Shown: positions 5,536 through 13,084 of the stretch, in pieces
Layout of the letters: each line of letters begins with the position of its first letter
Position numbering within the stretch: the stretch's first letter is position 1
Origin: Firmicutes bacterium UBA2598
Lineage (GTDB): Bacteria; Bacillota; PH28-bin88
Direction: 5' to 3'
Length of the DNA: 18,224 nt
NCBI GenBank assembly: GCA_002339345.1
Contig: DDKM01000061.1
Location: 1-18,224, forward strand
Position numbers and translations under genes: made by a program
Notes under the pieces: model-generated
Seen by the model: only the letters and a program-made list of their open reading frames with translations
Told to the model about the DNA's origin: nothing
Database searches by the model: none

Positions 5536-6918
5536 GTGTTTGGAGATACCATTGCTGCTATTGCTACGCCCTTGGGGGAAGGTGGCATAGGGATTGTCAG
5601 AATCAGCGGGGACCGGGCACTGAAGGTGCTGGAACGGGTGTTTAGGGGGAAGAGGGAGAGAAAATGGGAGGAATGCCCGTCCCATACCATGTATTACGGC
5701 CATGTGGTGGACCCGCAAACCGGTGAGACAGTTGATGAAGCGCTGGTGGCTCTGATGCGAGCACCCCATTCCTACACCACAGAGGATGTGGTGGAATTTC
5801 ATTGCCACGGTGGGATCCAGGCGGTCCGAAAAACCCTGGCGGTCGTGCTGTCCGCTGGGTGCAGGCTGGCCGAGCCGGGAGAGTTCACCAGAAGAGCCTT
5901 TTTAAACGGCAGGCTCGATCTTGCCCAGGCGGAAGCGGTAATTGATGTCATCAGGGCCTCCACGGAAAGGGGATTATCCCTTGCCGTGCAGCACCTTGGG
6001 GGAGGGTTATCCAACCGAGTAAAGGGCATCCGGGAGGAAATCCTTGGGTTGTTGGCGGCGATTGAAGCCGGCGTGGATTTTCCCGATGAGGTGGGGGAGG
6101 CTGATGCCACCAAGATAATCGAGGCAGTTCATGATATTGCCGCAGATTTAAGGATGCTTGATGCCACTGCCCAGGCTGGTAAATTGTACCGAGAGGGGAT
6201 CAGGTTGGTCATCGCCGGAAAACCCAATGTGGGGAAGTCCAGCCTGCTTAATGCATTATTGCGGGAAAAAAGGGCCATCGTGACCGATCTACCTGGCACA
6301 ACCAGGGATGTTATCGAGGAAGTAATCAATATCAAGGGTATTCCGGCCAGGATTATGGATACCGCAGGCATCAGGGAAACCAGCGATCTGGTGGAAAGGC
6401 TGGGTGTGGAAAAAACCCGGGAACTGCTGGCAGAAGCTGATTTGATCTTACTGGTGGTGGACCGGACCACTGGGTTAAACAGTGAGGATGAACATATCAG
6501 GGAACTGGTAAAGGGAAGGCGGCTGCTGGTGGTATTGAATAAAATGGATGCCCAGCCTGGCAAGGTAACAAAGGAAGATGTGCAAGAATGGGCGGGGGGT
6601 GCTCCCCTGGTGGGAGTATCGGCATTACATCAGGAAGGTATCGGTGCCCTGGAAAACACCATCGCCGATTTGGTATTGGCTGGAAAGGTCTATGGCCAGG
6701 ATCAAACCTTGGTCACCAGGGCCAGACACCAGGATGCTATTCAGCGTGCTGCCCGCCACCTGGAAGAGGTGTTGAACGGACTGGTAGCGGGAGTAGCTAA
6801 GGATATCCTGACTGTCGATCTCTACGGTGCCTTGGATGCCCTGGGAGAGGTCACCGGGGAAACGGTGGGTGAGGATGTGTTGGACCGCATCTTTAGCGAT
6901 TTTTGTATCGGAAAGTAG
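5536..6918 (+). CDS. mnmE: tRNA modification GTPase MnmE
   Basis: Protein of 460 residues (B. subtilis 459). With MnmG it installs the carboxymethylaminomethyl-type group at uridine 34 of certain tRNAs, using GTP, folate and FAD. The N-terminal folate-binding domain opens with IAAIATPLGEGGIGIVRISG. The G domain, inserted in a helical domain, shows GKPNVGKSS at about 227-235, a TTRD switch, DTAGIR and NKMD. The C-terminus is FCIGK, with the conserved catalytic-type cysteine. GTG at 5536 is chosen because AAGGGGTGAT lies just upstream and the family starts at this point; TTG at 5494 would add 14 residues and falls in the upstream inverted repeat. mnmG starts eight bases after the stop, so the two partners are co-expressed. 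Confidence 0.97.
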   Translation: MFGDTIAAIATPLGEGGIGIVRISGDRALKVLERVFRGKRERKWEECPSHTMYYGHVVDPQTGETVDEALVALMRAPHSYTTEDVVEFHCHGGIQAVRKTLAVVLSAGCRLAEPGEFTRRAFLNGRLDLAQAEAVIDVIRASTERGLSLAVQHLGGGLSNRVKGIREEILGLLAAIEAGVDFPDEVGEADATKIIEAVHDIAADLRMLDATAQAGKLYREGIRLVIAGKPNVGKSSLLNALLREKRAIVTDLPGTTRDVIEEVINIKGIPARIMDTAGIRETSDLVERLGVEKTRELLAEADLILLVVDRTTGLNSEDEHIRELVKGRRLLVVLNKMDAQPGKVTKEDVQEWAGGAPLVGVSALHQEGIGALENTIADLVLAGKVYGQDQTLVTRARHQDAIQRAARHLEEVLNGLVAGVAKDILTVDLYGALDALGEVTGETVGEDVLDRIFSDFCIGK

Positions 6919-6926
6919 GTGCAGGG

Positions 6927-8831
6927 ATGTCCTTTACAGGTGGCACATATGATGTCATTGTGGTTGGGGCCGGCCATGCCGGATGTGAGGCAGCCTTAGC
7001 GGCTGCAAGAATGGGTTGTAAAACCCTGCTCCTCACCTTGAGCATTGATAATATTGCCCTGATGCCATGTAACCCGGCGGTTGGCGGGCCGGCCAAAGGA
7101 CACCTGGTACGGGAGGTTGATGCACTGGGTGGTGAGATGGGTATCAACACTGACAAAACCCAGATCCAGGTCAGGATGCTGAACACCGGCAAAGGACCGG
7201 CTGTCCATGCCCTTAGGGCCCAGGCGGATAAACACCAGTACCAGCGGGAGATGTCCAAAACCCTCATGCAGCAAAAGGGACTGGTGTTGAAACAGGCGGT
7301 GGTGGAAAGCATCATCGCGGAGGGAGGTAGGGTGATGGGGGTAACCACCTTGACCGGGGCCTTCTACCAGGCACAGGCAGTGGTTGTCACCAGCGGGACA
7401 TACATGCGGGGCAGGATTATTATTGGTGATGCCCATTATGAGGGTGGACCCAATGGTCAATTGCAGGCCGGTGGTCTGGCCAAAAGTTTACGGGATAACG
7501 GGCTGACCTTGGGACGGTTTAAGACCGGCACACCGGCCCGGGTGGACCGGCGGACAGTGGATTTTGACCGGATGACCATCCAACCGGGTGATGAACAACC
7601 ACACCGCTTTTCTTTCATTCCAAGGGAATGGCAACGCCCCAGCATTCCATGCTGGCTAAGTTACACCAATGAAAAAACCCACCAGATTATCCGCGACAAC
7701 CTGCACAGGTCCCCGCTGTATGGAGGAATCATTCAGGGTATTGGACCGCGGTATTGTCCTTCCATTGAGGATAAGGTGGTCCGGTTCCCGGACAAGGCAA
7801 ATCACCAAACCTTTTTGGAACCTGAGGGTGCGGATACCTTTGAAATGTATGTCCAGGGCATGTCCACCAGCCTGCCGGAAGATGTGCAACTGGCGTTCTT
7901 ACGGACCATCCCGGGACTGGAAAATGTGGAAATAATCCGACCCGGGTATGCCATCGAGTATGACTATGTACTGCCGACACAACTGAAGCTTACCCTGGAG
8001 ACAAAGGGCATCAAAGGCCTCTATACCGCTGGTCAGGTTAACGGTACTTCCGGTTATGAGGAGGCGGCAGCTCAGGGGATCATGGCGGGAATCAATGCCG
8101 CCCTGGCGGTGCAGGGGCGGGAACCATTGATCTTGAAAAGATCCGAAGCCTATATCGGGGTGTTGATTGATGATCTGGTTACCAAGGGTACCGCCGAGCC
8201 GTACCGGATGCTGACTTCCAGGGCGGAATACAGGTTGCTGCTCCGCCAGGACAATGCGGACCTGCGGTTAACGGAAAAGGGATATCAGGTGGGTTTGGTC
8301 AATGAAGATCGCTATGGGCTGCTCCGGGAAAAACGGCAGGGGATAGAGAACATGTTACGCCATATCAAAAACACCCATGTGGTGCCAGGAAAAGGAAAGG
8401 TGGACCAGGTTATGGCGGCATGCCAGAGTTCGCCCCTCCGGCAGACTGTTACTGCGGAGGAATTGTTACGCCGGCCGGAAATAACTTATCGGCATTTGCA
8501 TGCAATGGATATAGGGATTGCTGAATTCCCGCCTGATGTAGTGGAACAGGTTGAAATTCAGGTCAAGTACGATGGTTATATCCAGCGGCAGCAGCAGTTG
8601 GTGGAGCGGTTTGAACGGATGGAAAACCGGGTTTTGCCGGAAAATATCGACTATAACGCCATTCGCAGCCTATCAAGGGAGGGGAGACAAAAATTGGCCC
8701 AGGTGCGGCCGGTATCCATTGGGCAGGCTTCCCGTATATCCGGGGTGAGTCCGGCTGATATCCACGTATTGATGGTGTACCTGGAACAGGTCCGCCGGGG
8801 TGGAGGGGATGTAACTGGCACAACAACATGA
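6927..8831 (+). CDS. mnmG: tRNA uridine-5-carboxymethylaminomethyl modification enzyme MnmG
   Basis: FAD-binding partner of MnmE, 634 residues (usual about 630). The dinucleotide-binding motif GAGHAGCEAA lies at about residues 14-23. The family signature PCNPAVGGPAKGHLVREVDALGGEMG follows, then GTPARVDRRT in the middle, GQVNGTSGYEEAAAQG with the FAD site, and TSRAEYRLLLRQDNADLRLT near the start of the helical C-terminal part. ATG at 6927 is chosen over an upstream TTG at 6903, since the latter would overlap mnmE and add eight residues without family support. The ribosome site (AGGTGCAGGG) is modest. The gene sits between mnmE and rsmG in the usual order (older names trmE, gidA, gidB). Confidence 0.97.
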   Translation: MSFTGGTYDVIVVGAGHAGCEAALAAARMGCKTLLLTLSIDNIALMPCNPAVGGPAKGHLVREVDALGGEMGINTDKTQIQVRMLNTGKGPAVHALRAQADKHQYQREMSKTLMQQKGLVLKQAVVESIIAEGGRVMGVTTLTGAFYQAQAVVVTSGTYMRGRIIIGDAHYEGGPNGQLQAGGLAKSLRDNGLTLGRFKTGTPARVDRRTVDFDRMTIQPGDEQPHRFSFIPREWQRPSIPCWLSYTNEKTHQIIRDNLHRSPLYGGIIQGIGPRYCPSIEDKVVRFPDKANHQTFLEPEGADTFEMYVQGMSTSLPEDVQLAFLRTIPGLENVEIIRPGYAIEYDYVLPTQLKLTLETKGIKGLYTAGQVNGTSGYEEAAAQGIMAGINAALAVQGREPLILKRSEAYIGVLIDDLVTKGTAEPYRMLTSRAEYRLLLRQDNADLRLTEKGYQVGLVNEDRYGLLREKRQGIENMLRHIKNTHVVPGKGKVDQVMAACQSSPLRQTVTAEELLRRPEITYRHLHAMDIGIAEFPPDVVEQVEIQVKYDGYIQRQQQLVERFERMENRVLPENIDYNAIRSLSREGRQKLAQVRPVSIGQASRISGVSPADIHVLMVYLEQVRRGGGDVTGTTT

Positions 8832-8835
8832 AGTA

Positions 8836-9615
8836 ATGGAAATGTTGGGGCGGGGCGCTAAAATGGTGGGATGTGAGCTGGACGCGGGACAGGTGGACCG
8901 GTTTATGCTTTACATGAAGGAACTGCTGGAATGGAATACCCGTATGAACCTGACGGCCATCACCCAACCTGCTGAAGTGGTAGAAAAGCACTTTTTGGAT
9001 TCCCTGTTGGGCCTGAGCCTGATCAGAATGGCGGGAGAAAAAGGTTTGATTGATGTGGGAACCGGAGCAGGTTTTCCTGGATTGCCCCTGTACATGGTGA
9101 TGCCTCAAATCAAGCTGACACTGATGGATTCCCAGCAGAAAAGGATTGGTTTCTTAAGACACTTGATGGAGACCTTGAAACTTGACCGGGTGCAGATTGT
9201 CCATGCCAGGGCGGAGGAAGCCGGGCGCCATGAAGGGATGCGGGAATACTTTCAGGTTGCGGTGGCGAGGGCTGTGGCACCCATGGCGGTTCTGGCGGAA
9301 CTGTGTTTACCCCTGGTCCGGACAGGGGGAATGATGGTGGCGTGGAAGGGTCCTGATGTGGAGAAGGAGTTGCAGGATGCCCTCCATGCCATAGCCATGC
9401 TGGGAGGAGGCGACCCGGAAGTTTACGCCATGCGGTTACCCTTTAGTGGTGACGCGCGGCGGCTGGTGGTTGTACCAAAGGTCCGAACCACACCCGCTGA
9501 ATACCCCCGCCGGCCGGGCATACCCGAAAAGCGACCGCTGCGGCAACCGAAGGGATTCCAGTTGTCTGTTGTGACCACTCCCAACCCTTCCCTTCGTTGT
9601 TCCTGGAAGTACTGA
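8836..9615 (+). CDS. rsmG: 16S rRNA (guanine-N7) methyltransferase RsmG
   Basis: Protein of 259 residues, somewhat longer than the usual 235-240. RsmG methylates G527 (E. coli numbering) of 16S rRNA with S-adenosylmethionine; its loss gives low-level streptomycin resistance in several species. Seen are LLEWNTRMNLTAIT, KHFLDSLL, the cofactor loop IDVGTGAGFPGLP at about 72-84, and ARAVAPMAVLAELCLPLV. Most homologues end near YPRRPGIPEKRPL; this one runs on about 24 residues. The start is uncertain: ATG 8836 has no clear ribosome site, while CTG 8815 in the same frame has GGAGGGG six bases upstream and would overlap the end of mnmG. It ends the rpmH-to-rsmG block. Confidence 0.94.
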   Translation: MEMLGRGAKMVGCELDAGQVDRFMLYMKELLEWNTRMNLTAITQPAEVVEKHFLDSLLGLSLIRMAGEKGLIDVGTGAGFPGLPLYMVMPQIKLTLMDSQQKRIGFLRHLMETLKLDRVQIVHARAEEAGRHEGMREYFQVAVARAVAPMAVLAELCLPLVRTGGMMVAWKGPDVEKELQDALHAIAMLGGGDPEVYAMRLPFSGDARRLVVVPKVRTTPAEYPRRPGIPEKRPLRQPKGFQLSVVTTPNPSLRCSWKY

Positions 9616-9907
9616 CATCTCGCCGGATGGAAAGCCCACCAGGGCGACAGTGGTGCCATCCTTCCGACATTTTTCCGGCACCAACACTCCGCACCGGAAC
9701 ATGGTTGGTTTGTGTAATACCCTACTGCCATAACCCTTTCTAAGGTTGGAATTTTGATTAATAATGTTTTTGAATTTTAGGTTTACGTAAGGGATGATTC
9801 CATAGTGCTGTGACTATTTTTTAACTGTTTGGACAAACAGGAAGGAAACCTATTACAAATGGTGGAATATAAAAGTGTGTTTGTTATTATAAATGGGTGG
9901 TGAAACC
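9616..9907. other. Non-coding gap between rsmG and parA
   Basis: This 292-base stretch has no frame that I can support as a gene. The left half is GC-rich with short complementary pieces (TTCCGG and CCGGAA near 9673-9700) but lacks a T-run, so no convincing terminator is seen. The right half is AT-rich and probably holds the parA promoter. Confidence 0.6.
9829..9856 (+). promoter_or_regulatory. Possible parA promoter
   Basis: TTGGAC (9829-9834) and TATTAC (9851-9856) are separated by 16 bases, in the AT-rich run about 50 bases before parA. The match is moderate, and TATAAA at 9868-9873 is a competing -10 without a good -35. Confidence 0.33.
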
Positions 9908-10693
9908 ATGGCGCGGATTATCGCTATAGCCAATCAAAAGGGTGGGGTGGCCAAAACCACCACTGCGGTAAACCTTGGCGCCTGCTTGGGTATGGCGGGG
10001 ATCAAAACCATGGTGTTGGATATCGACCCCCAAGGCAATGCCACCAGCGGACTGGGATTGGACCGGTTACAGGTCAGGCAGTGTATTTACGATGTATTGA
10101 TTAACGGGATGTCCGTCAGGACAGTGGTTAGGGAAACGGAAATACCAAATCTGTTTGTGGTGCCTGCCACCATGCAACTGGCCGGAGCGGAGATTGAATT
10201 GGTACCAGCTATTTCGCGGGAAGTAAAACTGAAAAAAGCCCTGGAGCAGGTAAAGGGCGAGTATCAAGTGATTCTCATCGACTGTCCCCCTTCCCTGGGG
10301 CTGCTGACCCTAAATGCTCTTACGGCGGCAGATAGTGTGTTGATACCAATCCAGTGTGAGTATTACGCCCTGGAAGGGCTGGGACAGTTAATGAATACCA
10401 TCCAGCTGGTACAGCGGCATCTCAATCCAAGTTTGGAAGTGGAAGGCGTAGTGCTGACGATGTTTGACGCCCGGACCAACCTGTCTATTCAGGTGGTGGA
10501 GGAAGTGAAGGATTACTTTCGCGGGAAGGTGTACCGGACAATCATTCCCCGTAATATCCGCCTGAGCGAGGCGCCCAGCCATGGGAAGCCGGTAATTACC
10601 TATGATCCCCGGTCAAAGGGGGCGGAGGTTTATCATGAGTTGGCGAAGGAAGTGATTGAACGTGTCCAAGAGAGGGCTGGGCAAAGGTCTTAA
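9908..10693 (+). CDS. parA: Chromosome partitioning ATPase ParA (Soj)
   Basis: Protein of 261 residues of the ParA/Soj/MinD ATPase family. It forms ATP-dependent dimers on DNA and, with ParB, moves or organises the origin region; in Bacillus, Soj also controls DnaA. Seen are the deviant Walker A KGGVAKTTT right after the start (the signature lysine before GG is present), VLDIDPQGNATSGLG (A' motif), and the Walker B-type VILIDCPPSLGLLTLNAL. A block around GKVYRTIIPRNIRLSEAPSHG typical of chromosomal ParA follows. ATG at 9908 is preferred, with GGGTGGTGA just upstream; an ATG at 9893 would add five residues. The last 32 bases overlap parB, so the two are translated as a coupled pair. Confidence 0.96.
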   Translation: MARIIAIANQKGGVAKTTTAVNLGACLGMAGIKTMVLDIDPQGNATSGLGLDRLQVRQCIYDVLINGMSVRTVVRETEIPNLFVVPATMQLAGAEIELVPAISREVKLKKALEQVKGEYQVILIDCPPSLGLLTLNALTAADSVLIPIQCEYYALEGLGQLMNTIQLVQRHLNPSLEVEGVVLTMFDARTNLSIQVVEEVKDYFRGKVYRTIIPRNIRLSEAPSHGKPVITYDPRSKGAEVYHELAKEVIERVQERAGQRS

Positions 10694-11546
10694 GGCGCTT
10701 ATCCCCACCACCTCCGCCTTGCACGAGGGGGGGGCGCGGATTGAGCAACTGCCGGTGGGTAGTATTGAACCAAATGCGTACCAGCCCAGGCGGGTATTTG
10801 ATGATGATAAACTGGAGGAACTGGCGACTTCTATCATGGAACACGGTGTGGTACAGCCGGTGGTGGTTCGTCCCATCGAAGGCGGCCGTTATGAGCTGGT
10901 GGCGGGGGAGAGAAGGTGGCGTGCCTGTCGAAAGGTGGGACTGGAGTTTATCCCAGCGGTGGTAAAGGACATGACCGACAGAGACGTCACAGAAGTGGCA
11001 CTGATCGAAAATATCCAGCGGGAGGACTTGAACCCGTTGGAAGAGGCTTGGGCCTACCGTACCCTGATGGATGAATTCAACCTGACCCAGGAGGAGGTTG
11101 CCGCCAGGGTGGGTAAAAGCCGCCCCCATGTGGCCAATACGTTGCGATTGCTGTCACTGCCGCCGGAGGTGCGGGAAATGGTGGTGCAGGGAACCCTTAC
11201 CGCCGGGCATGCCAGGGCGCTGGTTGCCCTTGGTCAGGCGGCAATGGTGGTGGAACTTGCCCGTGTCGTGCAGGCGGAGGGGCTAAATGTCAGGCAAACA
11301 GAGGAACGGGTTCGCCATTGGCAAGGCTTGGGAGAATCAAGGGGTAAGGATAAAAAGCAGCCCGGAAAGGAACGAGGGGCGGAGACAAGACAGGATAAGG
11401 AAATTGACTATCTGGTGGAAAAACTGCAAGACGCCCTTGGCACAAAGGTACGGATTTTTGCCACCAAAAACGGTGGGAGAATTGAACTGGAGTACTATAG
11501 TGATGAAGATCTGACCAGGCTGGTGGAAGCGATTTTAGGTGAGTAG
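10662..11546 (+). CDS. parB: Chromosome partitioning protein ParB (Spo0J)
   Basis: Protein of 294 residues. ParB is a CTP-dependent clamp that loads at parS sites, spreads and recruits condensin. The N-terminus SKRGLGKGLKALIP is the usual chromosomal ParB start and is the part that touches ParA. The CTP-binding part shows NAYQPRRVFDDDKLEELA, GERRWRA at about 82-88 and ENIQREDLNPLEEA. The helix-turn-helix for parS follows (LTQEEVAARVGKSRPHVANTLRLL), then a charged linker and a C-terminal dimer domain. GTG at 10662 is chosen by family start, nine bases after GGAAG of an AAGGAAGTGA site; TTG at 10656 is also possible. It overlaps parA. Two parS sites lie about 1.4 kb downstream. Confidence 0.96.
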   Translation: MSKRGLGKGLKALIPTTSALHEGGARIEQLPVGSIEPNAYQPRRVFDDDKLEELATSIMEHGVVQPVVVRPIEGGRYELVAGERRWRACRKVGLEFIPAVVKDMTDRDVTEVALIENIQREDLNPLEEAWAYRTLMDEFNLTQEEVAARVGKSRPHVANTLRLLSLPPEVREMVVQGTLTAGHARALVALGQAAMVVELARVVQAEGLNVRQTEERVRHWQGLGESRGKDKKQPGKERGAETRQDKEIDYLVEKLQDALGTKVRIFATKNGGRIELEYYSDEDLTRLVEAILGE

Positions 11547-11585
11547 GGTGCCCTGGTTTTCAAATATCGAAATCAATATAATCTT

Positions 11586-11741
11586 GACAGGTGCCCGCAG
11601 GGGAGAATAGGGAAGTCACGCTGCCAATCGGCAGGAAGGACGCGGTCCCGCCACTGTAGCCGGGAGACGAAGGCCCAAAACCACCGGTTGTACCGGGAAG
11701 GGGGCGGTAGGATGAACCGGCAGCCAGGAGACCTGCCTGTC
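11586..11741 (+). promoter_or_regulatory. Cobalamin (B12) riboswitch upstream of cobT
   Basis: The conserved B12 aptamer blocks appear in order: GGTGCCC (from 11590), GGGAGAATAGGGAAG, CCCGCCACTGTAGCCGGGAGA in the core, and the B12 box AGCCAGGAGACCTGCC (11722-11737). GACAGG (11586-11591) pairs with CCTGTC (11736-11741) as closing stem P1. A TATAAT at 11577-11582 just before the aptamer may be the -10 of its promoter, although the -35 is poor. The aptamer binds coenzyme B12 and should turn off the downstream gene. A terminator at 11784-11822 forms the expression platform. Confidence 0.93.
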
Positions 11742-11783
11742 AGGGTAAGGGTCCGAAATGGACAGTGACAGAGGATGATGGTA

Positions 11784-11822
11784 AAGTTCTCGGCCTTTTC
11801 CGGCTGGGAACTTTTTATTTTT
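11784..11822 (+). terminator. Intrinsic terminator of the B12 riboswitch
   Basis: A 12-pair stem (11784-11795 with 11802-11813, two wobble pairs) closes a six-base loop and runs into a T-rich tract to 11822, ending 21 bases before the cobT start. Its place between aptamer and gene marks it as the off-state element of the riboswitch. Confidence 0.85.
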
Positions 11823-11843
11823 ACAAAAGAAAGGAGAAGGATA

Positions 11844-12899
11844 ATGGAAATCAACAAAGTAGTGGCAGGGATTGGGGAACTGGATCAAGGGGCTATGGAA
11901 AGGTGCCGGGCAAGGCTGGACAACCTTACCAAACCGCCGGGCAGCCTGGGGATCCTGGAAGAACTGGCCGTCCAGGTGGCTGGGATCACCGGGAAGTCAC
12001 TGCCGGAATTGCCCAAAAAGGCCTCGGTGTTAATGGCGGCAGACCACGGGGTGGTTGACGAAGGGGTATCAGCTTATCCACAGGTGGTTACCCAGCAGAT
12101 GGTCATGAATTTCGCCAGGGGAGGGGCAGCCATGAGCGTTTTGGCCAGACATGCCGAAGCGGATCTTGTGTTGGTGGATATCGGAGTGGCTGCCGATTTG
12201 CCGGAGGTGCCGGGGCTGCTGGTCCAAAAGGTTGCTTACGGCACGCGCAATATGACCAAGGGGCCGGCCATGGAGCTGGAAACGGCAAGGAAGGCCGTAG
12301 ATGTGGGTATGGAGTTGGCCATGGACCTGGCCGGCAGGGGGTATGGCCTGATCGGTACCGGTGAGATGGGAATAGGTAATACCACAGCAAGCAGCGCTGT
12401 GATTGCCGCCCTGTCCGGTTTGCCTGTGGCGGAGGTGACCGGACGTGGGACAGGTGTGAATGATAAGCAGTTGGCTCGCAAAATCCAGGTAATTGAGGAA
12501 GCACTGGCCGTAAATATGCCGGATAGCCGCGATCCGTGGGATGTGTTGGCCAAGGTTGGGGGGTTGGAAATTTGCGGGTTGGCTGGAGTGATGCTGGGAG
12601 CGGCATCGAAGGGAATACCGGTTTTGGTGGATGGCTTTATTTCCGGGGCGGCGGCACTGGTGGCCTGCCGGATGGCTCCCAAAGTTCGTCATTACTTAAT
12701 TCCCTCCCATCTTTCCGAGGAGCCGGGCCACCGGATTGCCCTGGAGCTGATGGGGTTGAAACCTATGCTGCATATGCAGATGCGACTGGGGGAAGGCACA
12801 GGAGCGGCACTGGCCATGAACCTTGTGGATGCCGCCATTAAAATAACGCGGGAAATGGCCACCTTTGCCGAAGCCGGAGTGTCATGCGCTGGTAATTAG
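11844..12899 (+). CDS. cobT: Nicotinate-nucleotide--dimethylbenzimidazole phosphoribosyltransferase
   Basis: CobT of 351 residues (usual about 350). It transfers the phosphoribosyl group of nicotinate mononucleotide to a lower-ligand base such as 5,6-dimethylbenzimidazole, giving the alpha-riboside that becomes the lower loop of cobamides. Family marks are LTKPPGSLGILEELAVQ near the start, VLMAADHGVVDEGVSAYPQ, GEMGIGNTTASSAV, TGRGTGV and DGFISGAAAL. LGEGTGAALAMNLVDAA near the end carries the conserved catalytic glutamate. ATG at 11844 has AAAGGAG upstream; a longer frame would begin before the riboswitch terminator and is not credible. It is controlled by the B12 riboswitch in front. No other B12 gene is adjacent; parB precedes it and parS sites follow. 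Confidence 0.96.
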   Translation: MEINKVVAGIGELDQGAMERCRARLDNLTKPPGSLGILEELAVQVAGITGKSLPELPKKASVLMAADHGVVDEGVSAYPQVVTQQMVMNFARGGAAMSVLARHAEADLVLVDIGVAADLPEVPGLLVQKVAYGTRNMTKGPAMELETARKAVDVGMELAMDLAGRGYGLIGTGEMGIGNTTASSAVIAALSGLPVAEVTGRGTGVNDKQLARKIQVIEEALAVNMPDSRDPWDVLAKVGGLEICGLAGVMLGAASKGIPVLVDGFISGAAALVACRMAPKVRHYLIPSHLSEEPGHRIALELMGLKPMLHMQMRLGEGTGAALAMNLVDAAIKITREMATFAEAGVSCAGN

Positions 12900-12922
12900 C
12901 CGACACCTGTCCCTGACCAGAA

Positions 12923-12938
12923 TGTTTCACGTGAAACT
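12923..12938. promoter_or_regulatory. parS site, one mismatch
   Basis: TGTTTCACGTGAAACT matches the 16-base palindromic parS consensus TGTTTCACGTGAAACA at 15 positions. It is a ParB loading site, in the gap after cobT, 59 bases from a second site. Confidence 0.93.
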
Positions 12939-12981
12939 TTGGCCCCTTCGGCCCTACCCTCTTACCAAGGGCGCAGGGAAG

Positions 12982-12997
12982 TGTTTCACGTGAAACA
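12982..12997. promoter_or_regulatory. parS site, perfect
   Basis: TGTTTCACGTGAAACA is identical to the canonical 16-base parS palindrome. It lies 59 bases after the first site and 27 bases before the -35 of the next gene's likely promoter, so ParB spreading could affect that promoter. Confidence 0.97.
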
Positions 12998-13023
12998 TTC
13001 CTTCCCCACCCTTTCTGGCGCTG

Positions 13024-13053
13024 ATGACATCTGCCTGCACGATGTGGTAGAAT
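13024..13053 (+). promoter_or_regulatory. Likely promoter of the class V aminotransferase gene
   Basis: ATGACA (13024-13029) and TAGAAT (13048-13053) are separated by 18 bases and match consensus at 5 of 6 positions each. Transcription would start near 13060, 25 bases before the gene, which also argues against the earlier ATG at 13052. Confidence 0.45.
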
Positions 13054-13084
13054 GCTCTCAGTGATTTCCTGGGAGGATGGCTCC

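Noticed and set aside
9656..9700. Possible terminator after rsmG.
   Set aside because: Only a six-base pairing (TTCCGG/CCGGAA) with a 15-base loop and no T-run.
9423..9731. Open frames on the minus strand, up to 102 codons, opposite the end of rsmG.
   Set aside because: They are the complement of conserved rsmG codons plus a GC-rich gap, have unlikely composition (rich in W, C, G), and show no ribosome site or family pattern.
10596..11129. A 177-codon minus-strand frame over the parA-parB junction, and a 207-codon one over cobT (12069-12692).
   Set aside because: Both lie opposite well-conserved coding sequence and have shadow-type composition rich in His, Pro and Gln.
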